From Nymphaea colorata (lineage: Eukaryota; Streptophyta; Magnoliopsida; Nymphaeales; Nymphaeaceae), in the NCBI RefSeq assembly GCF_008831285.2, contig NC_045140.1, forward strand, positions 26,120,131 to 26,184,130: a DNA stretch of 64,000 nt, in the 5' to 3' direction. A program made the position numbers and the translations under genes. Below the pieces are notes generated by a model. That model did not search any database, had not been told where the DNA came from, and saw only the letters and a list, made by a program, of their open reading frames with translations. Below are positions 11,210-23,899 of the stretch, piece after piece; the stretch's first letter is position 1; the number at the start of each line of letters is the position of its first letter.

Positions 11210-13330
11210 ATGATGTACTGAACCTTGATCAGGAACTATTTTAGGGGTACCGAAATCCTGAAAAGGAAGGCAACATATACATCTAAACATCAACTAATGT
11301 GACAGAGAGTAACTTGCTTCAATTTGTAACAGCCTAAGCACATAAGAATCAGTTTTACTGCAGGTAGATAAATGTGATACAGAGACTTGGACATCAAGAT
11401 CGTGGGATATAGTGAAGAATGAAAATACTAAAAATCATGTTGTAACTTGTAGCGGGGCTGGTGCTAAAAGGAGAGTCAGTTTTACTTGAGGTAGAAACTA
11501 GAAACAAGTGACTTGGAGACTTGGACATAACGATCAGGTGGTACACAAAAAGGTGAAAGATTCTGTGATCCTTTTGTACAAAAGGTGTAGAGGTCCATCA
11601 GATGCCATTCATCTATGAAATAAGATTGTACTTAAAGGTCATTCTTTTCCAGGTCTGTTCTTCAATGATAGAGTTATGGCGGTAGGATGCTGGAGAGGAC
11701 CTGGACAAGCGTACTCTTGACAGCACATTTTCTGATCCTGTGGGATAGTTTTGATGCATATAAACAACAAAACAACCAAGATGGCCACACCACTCAGGGG
11801 CCTCGCAATTTTCTTGACACTGCAAATTCTCTTAATAAAAAAGAAAGTTATGTATTGTGGCACCATTTCAATGACAAGAAACTCTCATGGACCGGAACGG
11901 CTAATGGGCCTGCCATCCTGAGAAATATAGTTAACCATCTGCGAGCATGATCACCGGCTTTTGCATGGAAAAGCTCAAGTTGCAGAACGGCAGCCAGATC
12001 AGGAACTTCGTCTCTTCTCACTAGCTGCTCTCTATTTGCCGGTGGTTGTATAAAACTTCAGGTATCTCTGATAGCCGTCCAACCAAATGGATGCTTGGAT
12101 TAGCACAAGGGCACAAACTTATTTCCTCCCATGCATGGGCAAGGCGACGCTTATGCATTTCCTCGATGGCAAACCTCTACGGTCCAAACTCATTGAATTG
12201 TCCAGCGAATGCCCACAGAACTAAGAAAAGATAACTCAACCACTAGGCAAATTCTAAGAGCCACAATCTCCTTCAAATATGCACCAAGAAAAGCGATAAG
12301 GAATTTGATGTGTTCATCAAAAGCAAAATAACAGAAAAAGAGAGAAACAAAACAAAACAAAGTATGGCTCTTTTTGCTTAAAGAGAACTGTTCCTGCCTA
12401 ATCCAATTTCTTTGCCATATCGGAGGCCACCATCAAACAATGAAGAGTAATTTGAGGGGTATTCTTGCTTTAAGGAACTACAACCTACTCCCAAGACCGA
12501 TTTAGATCTAGACAAGCCTATGAAAGAACAACATAAGATCCGAGACGCTGTTTGGTAACTGGTAAGGTTCCATGACGAGAGAAACCACTTAAAAAAAATC
12601 TTTTGCAGGTGCCCTCCATTTTTCCAAACAAAGGGCACCCCATTTCTCGCCACCAGGAAAATCTCCCGTTGCTTTGACCATGACGGCGTACAGGCGTAGT
12701 TATGTAAACTTCGGGTATCGAAATCCTAGGCCTCCTTCAACTTGGAAAAGCGGACCTACTTCACCAGGTGTAAAAAACCTCCAACTTGGAAAAACCAACC
12801 TACCAATTCAAGCCGCAAAAAATTTCGAAGGTCATCCTGCACAAAGATAAATCCATATCCCTGATCTACAACAAAAGAAAAACAGGTAGAAATAGCTGAC
12901 CGTTCACCGTAATGTTGAGAAACCACCGTTTTCTGCACTCACACACATGGAAAAATGAAAGAATGATCTGGGGACACACTTTTATACTGAGGAAGTGTTT
13001 TCCCCAAAGTAGCTACTTTCCAACTTCGAGACTTTGTAAGTCTCTTTTCTTTCCTGATCTTAGTCATTTTCAGTTGTCTCGCACCCAAGGGTTGACCATC
13101 ATTTTCGAAAGTGTTAGATCCAGAGGCATTTTCAATTGTCTCGCACCCGAGTTTTTACTCATTGAAAGTCGGAATTTCCATCAGAGACGCAATTAACTAT
13201 AGATTTCGGATCAATTATTACGTGTTTTACTAGGATAGCTCAAACAGTAAACTAGTTTAAACACCAAGAAAACCTCTTTAAATAAACATACTTATTTAGT
13301 AATGGTTTCAGCTAGGTGGGAACAAAAAAC
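11210..13330. other. Gene-free stretch downstream of the aminopeptidase gene
   Basis: Imperfect direct repeats are present (CAGTTTTACT...GAGACTTGGACAT near 11352 and again near 11480). ORFs here are short and lack known motifs. The 3' UTR of the aminopeptidase probably ends near 13330. Confidence 0.4.
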
Positions 13331-13340
13331 TTAATTCCAT

Positions 13341-13346
13341 TTTATT
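13341..13346 (-). terminator. Candidate polyadenylation signal of the aminopeptidase gene
   Basis: The minus strand reads AATAAA about 45 bases past the stop codon at 13391. Plant poly(A) signals are loose, so this is a guess from motif and distance. Confidence 0.35.
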
Positions 13347-13390
13347 TTAAGGCATGCCTACTATAGGCCAGTACAACAGCAGCTGAGTCA

Positions 13391-15286
13391 TCAAGATGAG
13401 TTTTTCAGCACCCATTCCACTAAAGTAGACACACCAAATCCGGTAGCAGCACGTTTCTTCTCATTCCATACAGGACCAGCCATGTCGATATGCAGCCACT
13501 GGACCTTCTCATCAACAAACTGTCAACAAAAACACATTCTAAGTAATGCAGTACACATATAGTCAGAAACATCTTTAGTGGTGAATGGAGAGACCTGTTT
13601 CAAGAACAGTGCAGCAGTAATAGAACCACCCTGGCGGCCTCCAGTATTAACCATGTCAGCTACTCCTGATTTCATCGTCTCCCAATAGCTTTCCTCTAGC
13701 GGGAGCCTCCAGAACTTCTCACCCGTTTTCTCCGCAGATGAAAAGATCTCTGCTGCAAGATCGTCACTAGGCGTAAAGACACCTGCAATACCCAAAGGTT
13801 TCATCAGCAGCATGGCCTATCCAGCTATTTCTCTGGCAATAGATAGCAGACAGACACCATTCAGCATTTCCAAACTCAAAAGAAAATACAGCATGACAGC
13901 AATGTGGAGTCAAGGGCCAAGAAAAAAGGCTGGAAAAATGAAAAGAAAGTTGCTCAAGGCTCCTATAGAACAACCAGGATCAAAGCTCATCGCTAATGGA
14001 GAAATGTAAAATAAATCTACAAGTTATCCTCGTACCTGGACGATGCTGAGTTGACAAGAACCACACTCCGATAGACTGAAATTTAGGTTCTCAAGTACTT
14101 GCTCCCATGGGTCTTAATTCACAAGAGCTTTTACAAGTTGAGATTTGATTAGCAAATCAAATTTAGTTTGTTGAATATTCAACAGAATTTCAAGCCATAT
14201 TTCAGAAAATAAAACTTGCAGGCAGTTTGCATAAAGGCACAGAATACTTGGATATTACTCAATTCTGTAGTCCTTTTTGGTTTCTTTGAATTTACATCCA
14301 AACTTAATGATGCTTAAGGCTCTCATTCTTTTCCTCTTCCGAGTGTCTAACCATTCAGCATTGGAAGCCTCAAGGAAGAAAAGATCTAAAAGATGTAAAC
14401 ATGATTCACAATAAAACACCACGACTAAGATCTTAACTTTTGATATTTATGTTTGAAAAACAGGCACTGCAGTTTCCAACTCTGACATGGGTATCGACAC
14501 CCACATCCTTTCCAAGAAAACTCTCTTGAGGTGGGTGTTAAGGATGCTGAAATGGGACCACCTCCTCAATCAACTGCATTGTTGATAACCATGTGTTTTA
14601 AACACGACTGCAGCCATGAATTCAGCATTTTTACCACAAATACTTTGCCCCAAAACATAGGATTAGAGATTTCAAAGGGGAGTGTAATGCCTCGATCTAC
14701 TGTGTTGTCAAAAACCACGGCTTTAAACAGGATATGCGTTGCAGTATTGACAAATTGGAACCACAAATTTTGCTCCTAAACTTAGCCTTAGAAGATCATT
14801 AGGAGTACGATCTAAAATCCTATGAAATTTTGTGCCCTTGATATTTTAGTTTGCCAATTTGTACCAATAATTTTTCAACATCTCTAAGTGCATTTTTTCA
14901 CTGTGCATATCTCAAGGATTGCAAGGGCGAAAATGCTCCTCAAAACCACTCGTGAAGTTTATTAAACTCACGGATATTTTCCATCTATCAAGTGTTTATA
15001 AAAAATTGGTTCTGATTTTCATATTTTTATTTCTATTCAATCTACATGATGAAGAGGGGCATTCAGATTCTATTCGATATGGGTACTTTTAAATGGCTGC
15101 CACACCTGTGCTGGCAATGGTGCTGGTGCTTCTCCGACATAGCACATCTGGTTGGTCAGCCGAACTGGGCAAAACTGACCATTTTAAATGTGCACATAAC
15201 TAAACTACCTTTAATACAAAAAAGTTCATATGTATGTATAGATAAACAAGGCTACTAAACAGTTATTTAACTATGTAACAAATGAT

Positions 15287-15319
<33 letters not shown>

Positions 15320-18300
15320 CATCCTCACCGCACCCACGCCTAATTTTATTTGAAAATTGCCGCATCTGCACCCACATCAGCACCCCGCACCCATGTGACA
15401 TAGATTCTATTTGATTTCTATTGCAAGTTTACCATGTTGCTGGTTCCAGCTTTTGATAATATAGATGAGTTTAAATGTTCCAATCTACCCTATATCTACA
15501 CTCCCATTATTGGTCCTTCAAAAGCATACAAGTCACAAGACAATGCACATAATATTGTTTTCCACACCATACCATGTACAAGTAAGCAAACATACAGATG
15601 AACTGGTCGTTTCCAACGTTAGAAATAACAAAAGCGACTTTTTCCTCAAGGTGACATAATGGTTGTGCAGAAAATAAGAATTACAAGTATTTTTAGAATG
15701 GAAAATGAAAAGAATATGCAGTACCTGCAACACTTGATCCAAGTGCAATTATACAAGCTCCAGTAAGGGTGGCCAAATCAACCACCTAGAACAGAAACAA
15801 CATCAATAGATACTTAATGAATAGCAGATAAAGACACTGTGACACATAGTTAAATCATGAGACCTCATTATCAAGCTCCAGTTTGGTTTCCTTTTGAGAG
15901 AAATAACTTCAGGCAGTCCAGTTCTCTTTATTTAACATGCAACAATTTCTCTGTGTCAGATTGTGGTGTTCAACAGTTTCACATTAACAAATGGAATTTT
16001 ACCAGGTTCTAAATCTATCAGGTTACATCTATTTTCATTAACAATGTTCGGCTTAATTTTCTCCAAATACTTCAGAAATATACACTCGAAAGAGTGGACA
16101 CCTCCACCTAATACATTTCTATGCAGAAGATACTCGCTGCATAAAACCCTGATAGCCTTGTTTTACTGAGTAAATGCAGCAGTACTTAACTTCATGTGGA
16201 CTTCAAAATAAGAAGGATCCTTCATTTCAATTAACAGAAAGACCAATAGTAATTGGATGGCAGCAACATGTTTCAAATTTTACGTCACCAGTCTTATAGC
16301 ATTTAAGAAATTAAAGACTACAGTTCCAGTACAGTTAATGGCATTGCCTGATTATCTATGTAGTTGTGAACGTCGCCAAGGCACATGCCTAGTCGCTACT
16401 CCACCTGCATTGTCTAAGTCCAACCACTTAAGCAATGCAGGTGATATTGCACCTAGACCCATGCCTACTATGGACTACGCACAACTAGTCCAGAATCAGC
16501 CTGCGCCTAGTCCATAGAAATCCAAGAGTGTCCCAGTGGGACTCTTAAAGACTATTTAATAAGATTAAAAGAGGGCTTGAGACTGTTGTGCTGCACATTT
16601 TTAGGTCATGACTGTTTATAGAAAATATACTGTTTATACATTATGTAGCAGACTTTTCAACGTAACAATGTTTATATAGATTCTTACATTATAAGTTCCA
16701 CGACTCTTTGTCTGTAATTCATTTTATTACAGTCTGTTTATTTGTCTATTTACAGTATGTTAACTCATCAAGGTCAGTTCATAATTTTTAGTTCTCCTAT
16801 TGAATAGACATACCATTTTATGATATTAAACATTCAATTTGGTAATGGAAAGCTTTCTAAAATCTTTGACATGGGAAGTCTGATTTCCGTTCTGTGGAAA
16901 GTCTGATTTATGTTTCAGGCTTTCAGCTAATGTCGTCATAACTCATGATTCTTGATTATACTCTTTATATACAAAAATACAAATAGGGTGTTTATACTTT
17001 GTTTTGACCGGACTGTAATCTGTATACAATATTCTGTACTCAATTTTATTCAACTTTTAGGAGCTAGGTTTGTTTTACAGCCTTCCCTTTACGTTTGAAC
17101 CCATCTTATACGTTTTCTTCAAAAGGATTTCTGATTTCTGCTGCCTGTTTATCATTTTTCTTGAATCTTCAAAGCTCATAAACTTTGCATTTTGTCTTCA
17201 TTATACAAATATAAAATTATAAATCATATAATATAATATTGACTGTTATAGAATGTTGCCATATTAGAGAAGTATATAACTTCATACAAGCTAATCAATA
17301 GCTTCATTACTGTAATTGTCACCTAAGTGTGCCTGGGCATGCCAGGCACGCCTAGGCTCTAGGTGCAGCCTGCGTGACAGGCTGCGCCTAGCGACTTCCA
17401 TAACATAGCAGATTGCATGCTTATGACTTCATTGCAGTAACAGGATTACATATCAAGGGAACAGAAAATTGCCGTTCAGATGTGAGCATAAGGCTATTAC
17501 TTGATGTTCACAGTGTGCAATAAAAGCTGAGATAAGACTATTGTCAGCTAAGTGAGCAATGAAAAGCTGAAAAAAACCATCAAATACAAGAAGCTAAGAG
17601 TAATTGATGTCTGAGACAATGCCTCCAGAAAGTTTTGCATATGATTGGTCAAAAGGAAATCTGAATATGCAGACTGACAATGGACCAATTTAATAAAACC
17701 ATTTCTTTTATAGCGTTTTATCTAAGGAAAAGTAAAATTTATTTCCTCCACAAATGCAGAAGACAAATTATGTGAATCTTAAGTACACGTCCAAAATGCT
17801 AAAAATAGACGGTTAATAGGCCTTTTTTCAAGGTTTCTTAAAAATTATGATCAGACAAGAGTGACGCATGCTTGACAGGCCAAGGATAAGGGAAGAGGCA
17901 CATCACTGAAAGCAGCAGATGAGCCAAGGTTAGCAGCCACATGATGGCAGCTCAAAGCATGGGTGACCCGGAGCAAAACATTACTGGTAGCCTCTTAAAG
18001 ATTGGATTGATGTATGTGTATAGAAGGTTTCAGTAACAACAGGACATGTAATAGAAACAAAATTTCTATTGCCCATATTAGTAGACTGATCTAACAAGAA
18101 GTCCCAGCAAACAGCAAAACTATAATGAATGACTAAGGAGATGGATATCTGTCACAGAAATTTTTAACACACTCTGATAACTGAGCGTGACCCAGCATTC
18201 AGTACATATTTAGCATTATAGAACTTTACACATAATGATGTAACCTGTAAAGCATAAAGAAGATCAGCTAAAAATTCCACACAAACATCATTCTACATGT

Positions 18301-21300
18301 GAGTACCTTTTCTACTCCTTGGTTGCAAGCATAAACCAAGGCATCTGCAAGTGTAAGACGACCTTCAGCATCAGTGTTGTTGACCTTAACATGGTAAAAC
18401 AGGACTTTCAGAAAAGAGAAAGAAGGCACATAATCAAATGAAGGAAAAACAAAATGGAGTCCACAAAATGATGATTATGTCCACATAGTAACTAAGCAGG
18501 CAAAGTTTAAACCAAACGAAAAGCTTTTACTGAACAAACTGCAAGAGTGCCAAAGAAGGCAGCTTCGACGCACTACCTATAAGGTCTGCAATAAGACATA
18601 CTGACAGAATGAATACAATCAACTGGTAAAACACTACGTAGTGAAGGGGGGCAGAAAAAAATAAACAAGATAGATTCTTAGAATGCCAATATGCAGATCT
18701 TAGAGCTCATCATAATTTTATTAGAAATTTGTGAACCCTAAATATAAATTATTAAAAGCAATAAATTTGACAAAGATCCATTCACAACCTTTCTTCGAAG
18801 GTAACTGTCACATGGGAAATTCCTAAAACCCGAATTACAACTTAAGACTTAAGTCATAGGCAACTGCAGGATGCACATAAAGAATACACGGTATGAAGCA
18901 TCACTTTTTGTTGCAACAGCAATCCTATTCCTAGAAAATTCACCACCTTATGAGAATAGAAAATTATGCTCTTTGGATTTCTTCAGGAAAAACTTAACAT
19001 ACCAACAAAAGAAGAAAAAGAAATATCAACAAAAACAACTATAGCTCGTAACCTGGTACCAACCAATGGGAGAAAACATTTTTAGATAGTTGGTACTGAA
19101 CCTAAGGGAACCTATTAAAAAAAAAAAAACATATATCATACCAAGAAATGCCACAGAAGATGTAATGTTCAGAAACATTGAGTAAGTCATATGCAAAAAA
19201 ATGAGTAGGAAAAAGATACATCTCAAAAACTGCAATCTAAAGAAAAAATGGATTATTTTGTGAATATGATACATCTCAAAAGAAACAACGTCCTTAATTC
19301 TATCACCATATATGTAATCGTTTTCATTTCTTTTAAATTTTTCAAACATTTTAAATATGATATTTCTTATTAATTTTTTATTTTGTGAATTCTTTTCTGA
19401 ACCACATAATTGCAGAAAAAGAACCTATCCTATTGTCTTTTTGTAGTTTTATATCCTTGTGTTTTAAGGGTCAAATGGTTTTTGCATTTCCCAAGATTTT
19501 CACAAGTTCTCATGACACTATAACAGTCCTTATGTTTTTCTTCACAAAGATCATGGTCACAAATATCAAAATGTTCTGAAAATTCCTAGCGGAAAAGATC
19601 TAGGTGATGAGCAATATTTTCAAAAGATTCAGGTTGCTAGATAAAATATCAACATATTTTAAGAAAGAGTGCCCTATTTTACTTACTTTAAGTACATTTT
19701 TCTTTCTTCTTCTAAGATTGTTTAATTTTGCAATGTCTTTTTTGTTTTCACTTAAAAAATATAGTAAAAACATCTTTTAATTCATTTTAATCTTGTTAGT
19801 ATTTTAAAAAATGAATATATTATATTATTTTGAGACACCACTTTTGGGAGAAGAAAAAACCTTGACAAATTGTGAAACCTGATATTTCTTTTTCAGTTAT
19901 ATTAGAAAATACTCCATAAAGATTATGTTATCCAAAATGTATAAACTTGAGTCACTTGTGCCATAAGGGACATCATCTAGAGGTTTTAATAATGGACAAG
20001 AAACTCAAAATTTTAAGTGAAAAAAATGATAATGTCAATTTAGAGTGCAATCTATAATTATATTTTTTCTGAAAAAGTACTAAAGTTTCTTGTCAACTTG
20101 AAAATTACAAATATCAAAATGAAAAAAGTGCTCACTTATCACTGATAAACTTGGAGGCTGGGGCTAATGTCAAAAATGAAGGAAAGTGCTAAATACAACA
20201 TTAGGCGTTCAGAAATAGGCTCAGAGCAAAGCAAAACAGCAACAAAGAACAAGAGTCTGCTACCTCCAACCAAGGAAACAGTACACAAAAAGGTAGTTGA
20301 CTAAACTGATATTTCTCCTCTATGCACTTCAAGCTATAAAATTTTGCATCTTTATTACCCCATCCTACTGAAGACTAAAACCTCAATCTAATCAAAGAAA
20401 CTTTACCTCTATTGTTTTCCCATTAGATGCCGTAACAATGTCCCCAGGTCTCATGCCTGTACCACTTATCATATTCTCACAAGCAGCAACAATGAAATGT
20501 ACCTATGACAAAGAAACCAACAAGCATATTCATACTCCTAGTTATCAAAGTTCTTTCACACTAAATTACAAAGAACCAAAAGCCATGCTAATTTTGCTAG
20601 AGATCAAATAAAACTCGCCTCCACTCCCGGTGGTTTTATCTGACCAATGGCTCTTGCTGCACCTAAGGTAGCTGCAGATCCTCCCATATCAAATTTCATG
20701 AGCTCAATGCTACATCCTGGCCCAGTTTTGATGTTGTAGCCGCCACTAAGAATGGAAAACAAAGTAAAAACATCAACAAGAAGAAAATGAAAGCTAATGT
20801 AATCTAGTCAAAGATTAGCAAAGGTCATCAGGAAAGGGTGACAAGGTATTGCACAAAAGATTATTGCTTTATGAATTGTTTTCTGAAAAAACAGTATATC
20901 AGCTTTGCGTAAGACAAAAATGTGGAAGAACTTAAGGGTGTGTTTGATAGCCTCAGATCTTAGATCCAAGGCTGATATGAAATTCCTTTTATGTGAGACC
21001 CATAAAGTAAACAAACACTGGCTTTCACCATGTCTAAAGATGGATATTTAAGATCCTCAGGTGGCCAAAACGTCAGATTTGATGTCCAATGGAGGGGGTC
21101 TGACCTAAAGTCCTCAGATCTAAAATCCTTAGTGATCTCACATCACCTCAAAGATAAACACAAACAAAAAAACCCTAACTGAAAGGCAAACTCAAAGATA
21201 GCTTTGGAAACTTTATGGATGAAAACAATTAGATGCTGGCACTTATATACACCTGTAGAACAAAAGCAGCCAGCAGCTGCATTTTTTTTTTTTTTCTAGA

Positions 21301-23850
21301 AAAATTTTAAGCTTTTCACAAGCTATATCTGAGCAGATGGGGGGAACATTAAATTTTCCAGAGTTGAAAGCTATTCAGAAATGAAGAGCATATACAGGAA
21401 TAATTCAATTGGATAGAAAAACTAAACATTTGCCTACAAAAGAAATGTGAAAACGTGCAACATGCAACCATTTGGGATTCATGCATATGTAAACATAATG
21501 ACCTGGATCGAAGTGATAATATAACCACTAGAAGCATACCATACCTATCAAAGGTTAAACCCTTCCCAACAATTGCCAGCTTCACCTTCACAGAGCCATT
21601 TGGAGGTCTGTAACAAAGATGAATAAAACGAGGGGGATTTGCAGATGCAGCAGCAACACCCAAGTAAGACCCCATCTTTAGTTCTTTGCACTGATCAGCA
21701 TCTAATATGGTTGCAGTCATCACATCACTAAACATAGATGCTATGTTCGAGGCCTCATCTGCCAATGCAACTACAGCAGCACAACAACATTATTTCCACT
21801 AATTAGCCAGATGAATCAAGCTTTGGATAGAGTTGTTAATTGAGATTTGAGACACAACAACACCAAGCTACCTACAAAGCAAAGTTGATAAATGGCTAAA
21901 AAACTTCATTTAACAAGTATGTAGACATAAAAAATGGCAAGTCTACAACAAGAGATAAACTGCATACTAGGTGTGAGCACATTAGCTGGTGCATTTACAA
22001 GCTCTCTACCGAAAATCACACCAAAGCAAACATCAACTGCACTCTTGAGCTTGTTTTCTACATCAGGACCAGTTCCGAAGCCAATTATATCCACTGATTT
22101 AAGTGATGGATTTTTCCATTCTGACCTAAACCTGTTGTCCTCATAAACACCAAGCACAGTTCCTGCATGAGCCAAACACAATCAAAGGTCTAAGTTAAGC
22201 GACCAAATGAAGTTTCAAACACTGTAAAATGCATAATGAAAAAGAGGTCCAGGGCCCCAAGCAACTTAAGAAAATTACATTTATGGCACTGAGGAAGAAA
22301 AAAACCAGCAAGATTGTGTACACATGTGGTGGCATTTGCCTGATTGAGAAGGGACAAGATAATAACAACCTAAAACACTAAAATCCTTGAAGTACTATTG
22401 ATACTACAAGGAACAAATGTGAGATCAGAACCAATTAAGTCGCAACAACAGCAGAAGGCTAATTAGGGGGCAAATACATTGACAAGCATATGAAGTTGAG
22501 CTGAACATTATCCCCAAATCTATCAAAACGTTGTTGTAAGGCACCTGATAATATAGAAGAGGCTGCTCTAAGCTTAGCTTCTTCAGAAAGGCCATCATAG
22601 GATGCGAGAAGGACAGCAGCATCTACCGCCTGAGCAGTCTTTGCAGCTGTTGCAAGAGCCTCACCAAAACCTCTGTAAGCAGATACAGCTGAAGATGAAG
22701 ATGACGTACTCTGGCCAAGCCCGACCAAACCAAGTCTTCGAAAAGGCAACCCAGGAAGCCTCAAGAATGTTGCTTGTCCTATTTTTCCAGTGAAATCCTC
22801 TTCTTTGGATGCTTCTGCCAACAGACCACCAAGTTTACTATCAAGAATTCTTAGTGTCGCATTCTCAAATGACCCTTTCTCATCCTTTGACATGTCGTTC
22901 TGTGAGACACCTACTGCCAGGATATCTCCTTTCCATTCTGAAAAATCGGTCTCCTTCGCAGAAAAGGTAATCTATATGAAAAAACAAAGGCTCAATATTC
23001 TTCAGTTTTAGATTAATATTCTACTAAAGCAGTGTACATGGGCAAGAATGTCCTAGAAGCAAGTCCAAAATTTAAAAAGGAAAAGATCAACATAACTGGA
23101 AACAAAAAAGAGAAACGCAAAACATCAAGCAACTGGCCACTTTATGGACCGGCGATCCGAGTAATCAAAAGAAGAGAAAACCCATTATATACAAATCACC
23201 AGTACTCCGTTAACAAGTAGAAAGAACAAGGCAGCCGAACTGGCCATCGATGAGATGGCTCCGAAAGAAACACCCAGACCATCTTTCAGGAATTCCACCA
23301 AACACTTCAAACGCGCTCGCGGAAACCGTAAGAGCCATCATCTTCCCAGATCAACAGTTCATAGTGGCCAAGCTTTCGAACAATTAAGATTCCAAAACGA
23401 ACTTCACCCAGAAAAAATAAGAAAAAGGGAAATGTCCGCATGAGAATTCCACCAAGACAGTCAAGATTAGCACCAACGTAAACAAATTGCAAAAGAAATA
23501 AGCTGCCCACAAAAAGAAATCGAGCAAGAATGACTAGACAATACTCGATTTACGCTCAAATCTGTGAGAGAGGCATAATATAGAGGTCTTGGCGACAACA
23601 ATGAGAAGGAACACCGGGAAAAGAAATATACCTCGATGGGAGGGAGTGTCGAGGGGTTGGTGAGGCCGAGGTTTGCTCTAGGCAGAGTGGAGGCGGCCAT
23701 GTGAAGAACACGCCAGGAACGACGCTGTGGAAAGAATGAGGAAGGGGAGAGGAGGAGGCGCGAAAGATGCGTAGACGATGAATGCGTGTAAATAGAAGAA
23801 GAGGAGGCTAATTTGGGGAACAGAGAGGAGGCCCAGAGTAGGACGGCCAT
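13391..23850 (-). CDS. LAP: Leucine aminopeptidase, plastid-type, peptidase family M17
   Basis: This hexameric two-metal aminopeptidase removes N-terminal residues from peptides; plant homologues are mostly in plastids. Ten exons: 23850-23632, 22971-22545, 22162-21968, 21770-21545, 20745-20619, 20502-20407, 18384-18307, 15785-15725, 13782-13595 and 13519-13391. They join in frame to 581 residues; Arabidopsis LAP2 is about 583. The first ~60 residues are rich in Ser and basic residues, like a transit peptide. Metal and catalytic residues are all present: K350 and D355 (VGKGLTFD), K362, D375, and the M17 signature NTDAEGRL at 433-440. ITAALFLKQ and [13 protein letters not shown] close the domain. 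Introns are 75 to 2521 bases. Nine are GT-AG; intron 5 appears to use a GC donor (GAG|GCGAGT). The gene looks intact. A second in-frame ATG at residue 51 could give a shorter cytosolic form. Confidence 0.96.
15287..15319. repeat. (AC)n(AT)n microsatellite in aminopeptidase intron 8
   Basis: About 12 AC units are followed by 4 AT units. A degenerate run rich in CACCC follows to about 15395. Confidence 0.9.
16355..17402. repeat. Two GC-rich hairpin-bearing blocks in aminopeptidase intron 7
   Basis: Blocks at about 16355-16517 and 17320-17402 stand out in an AT-rich intron. They lie in opposite orientation and share motifs such as TGCGCCTAG, TAGGTGCA and TAGCGACT. The first contains a palindrome with arms CCTGCATTG and CAATGCAGG. 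The second contains GCCTGGGCATGCCAGGC and GCAGCCTG-CGTGA-CAGGCTGC. They may be inverted ends of one element of about 1 kb, or two diverged copies of one repeat. No coding is seen between them. Confidence 0.4.
20936..21175. mobile_element. MITE-like insertion in aminopeptidase intron 4
   Basis: The left end GGTGTGTTTGATAGCCTC and the right end, read on the other strand as GTTTGTGTTTATCTTTGAGG, are weak inverted repeats sharing TGTGTTT. Inside, CCTCAGATCTTAGATCC recurs as CCTCAGATCTAAAATCC. It is about 240 bases with no ORF. The assignment is tentative. Confidence 0.35.
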
Positions 23851-23899
23851 TCGGCCCCCGACTCACCCCACTGTTCTTTATTGAAGCGCCAATCGCCGC

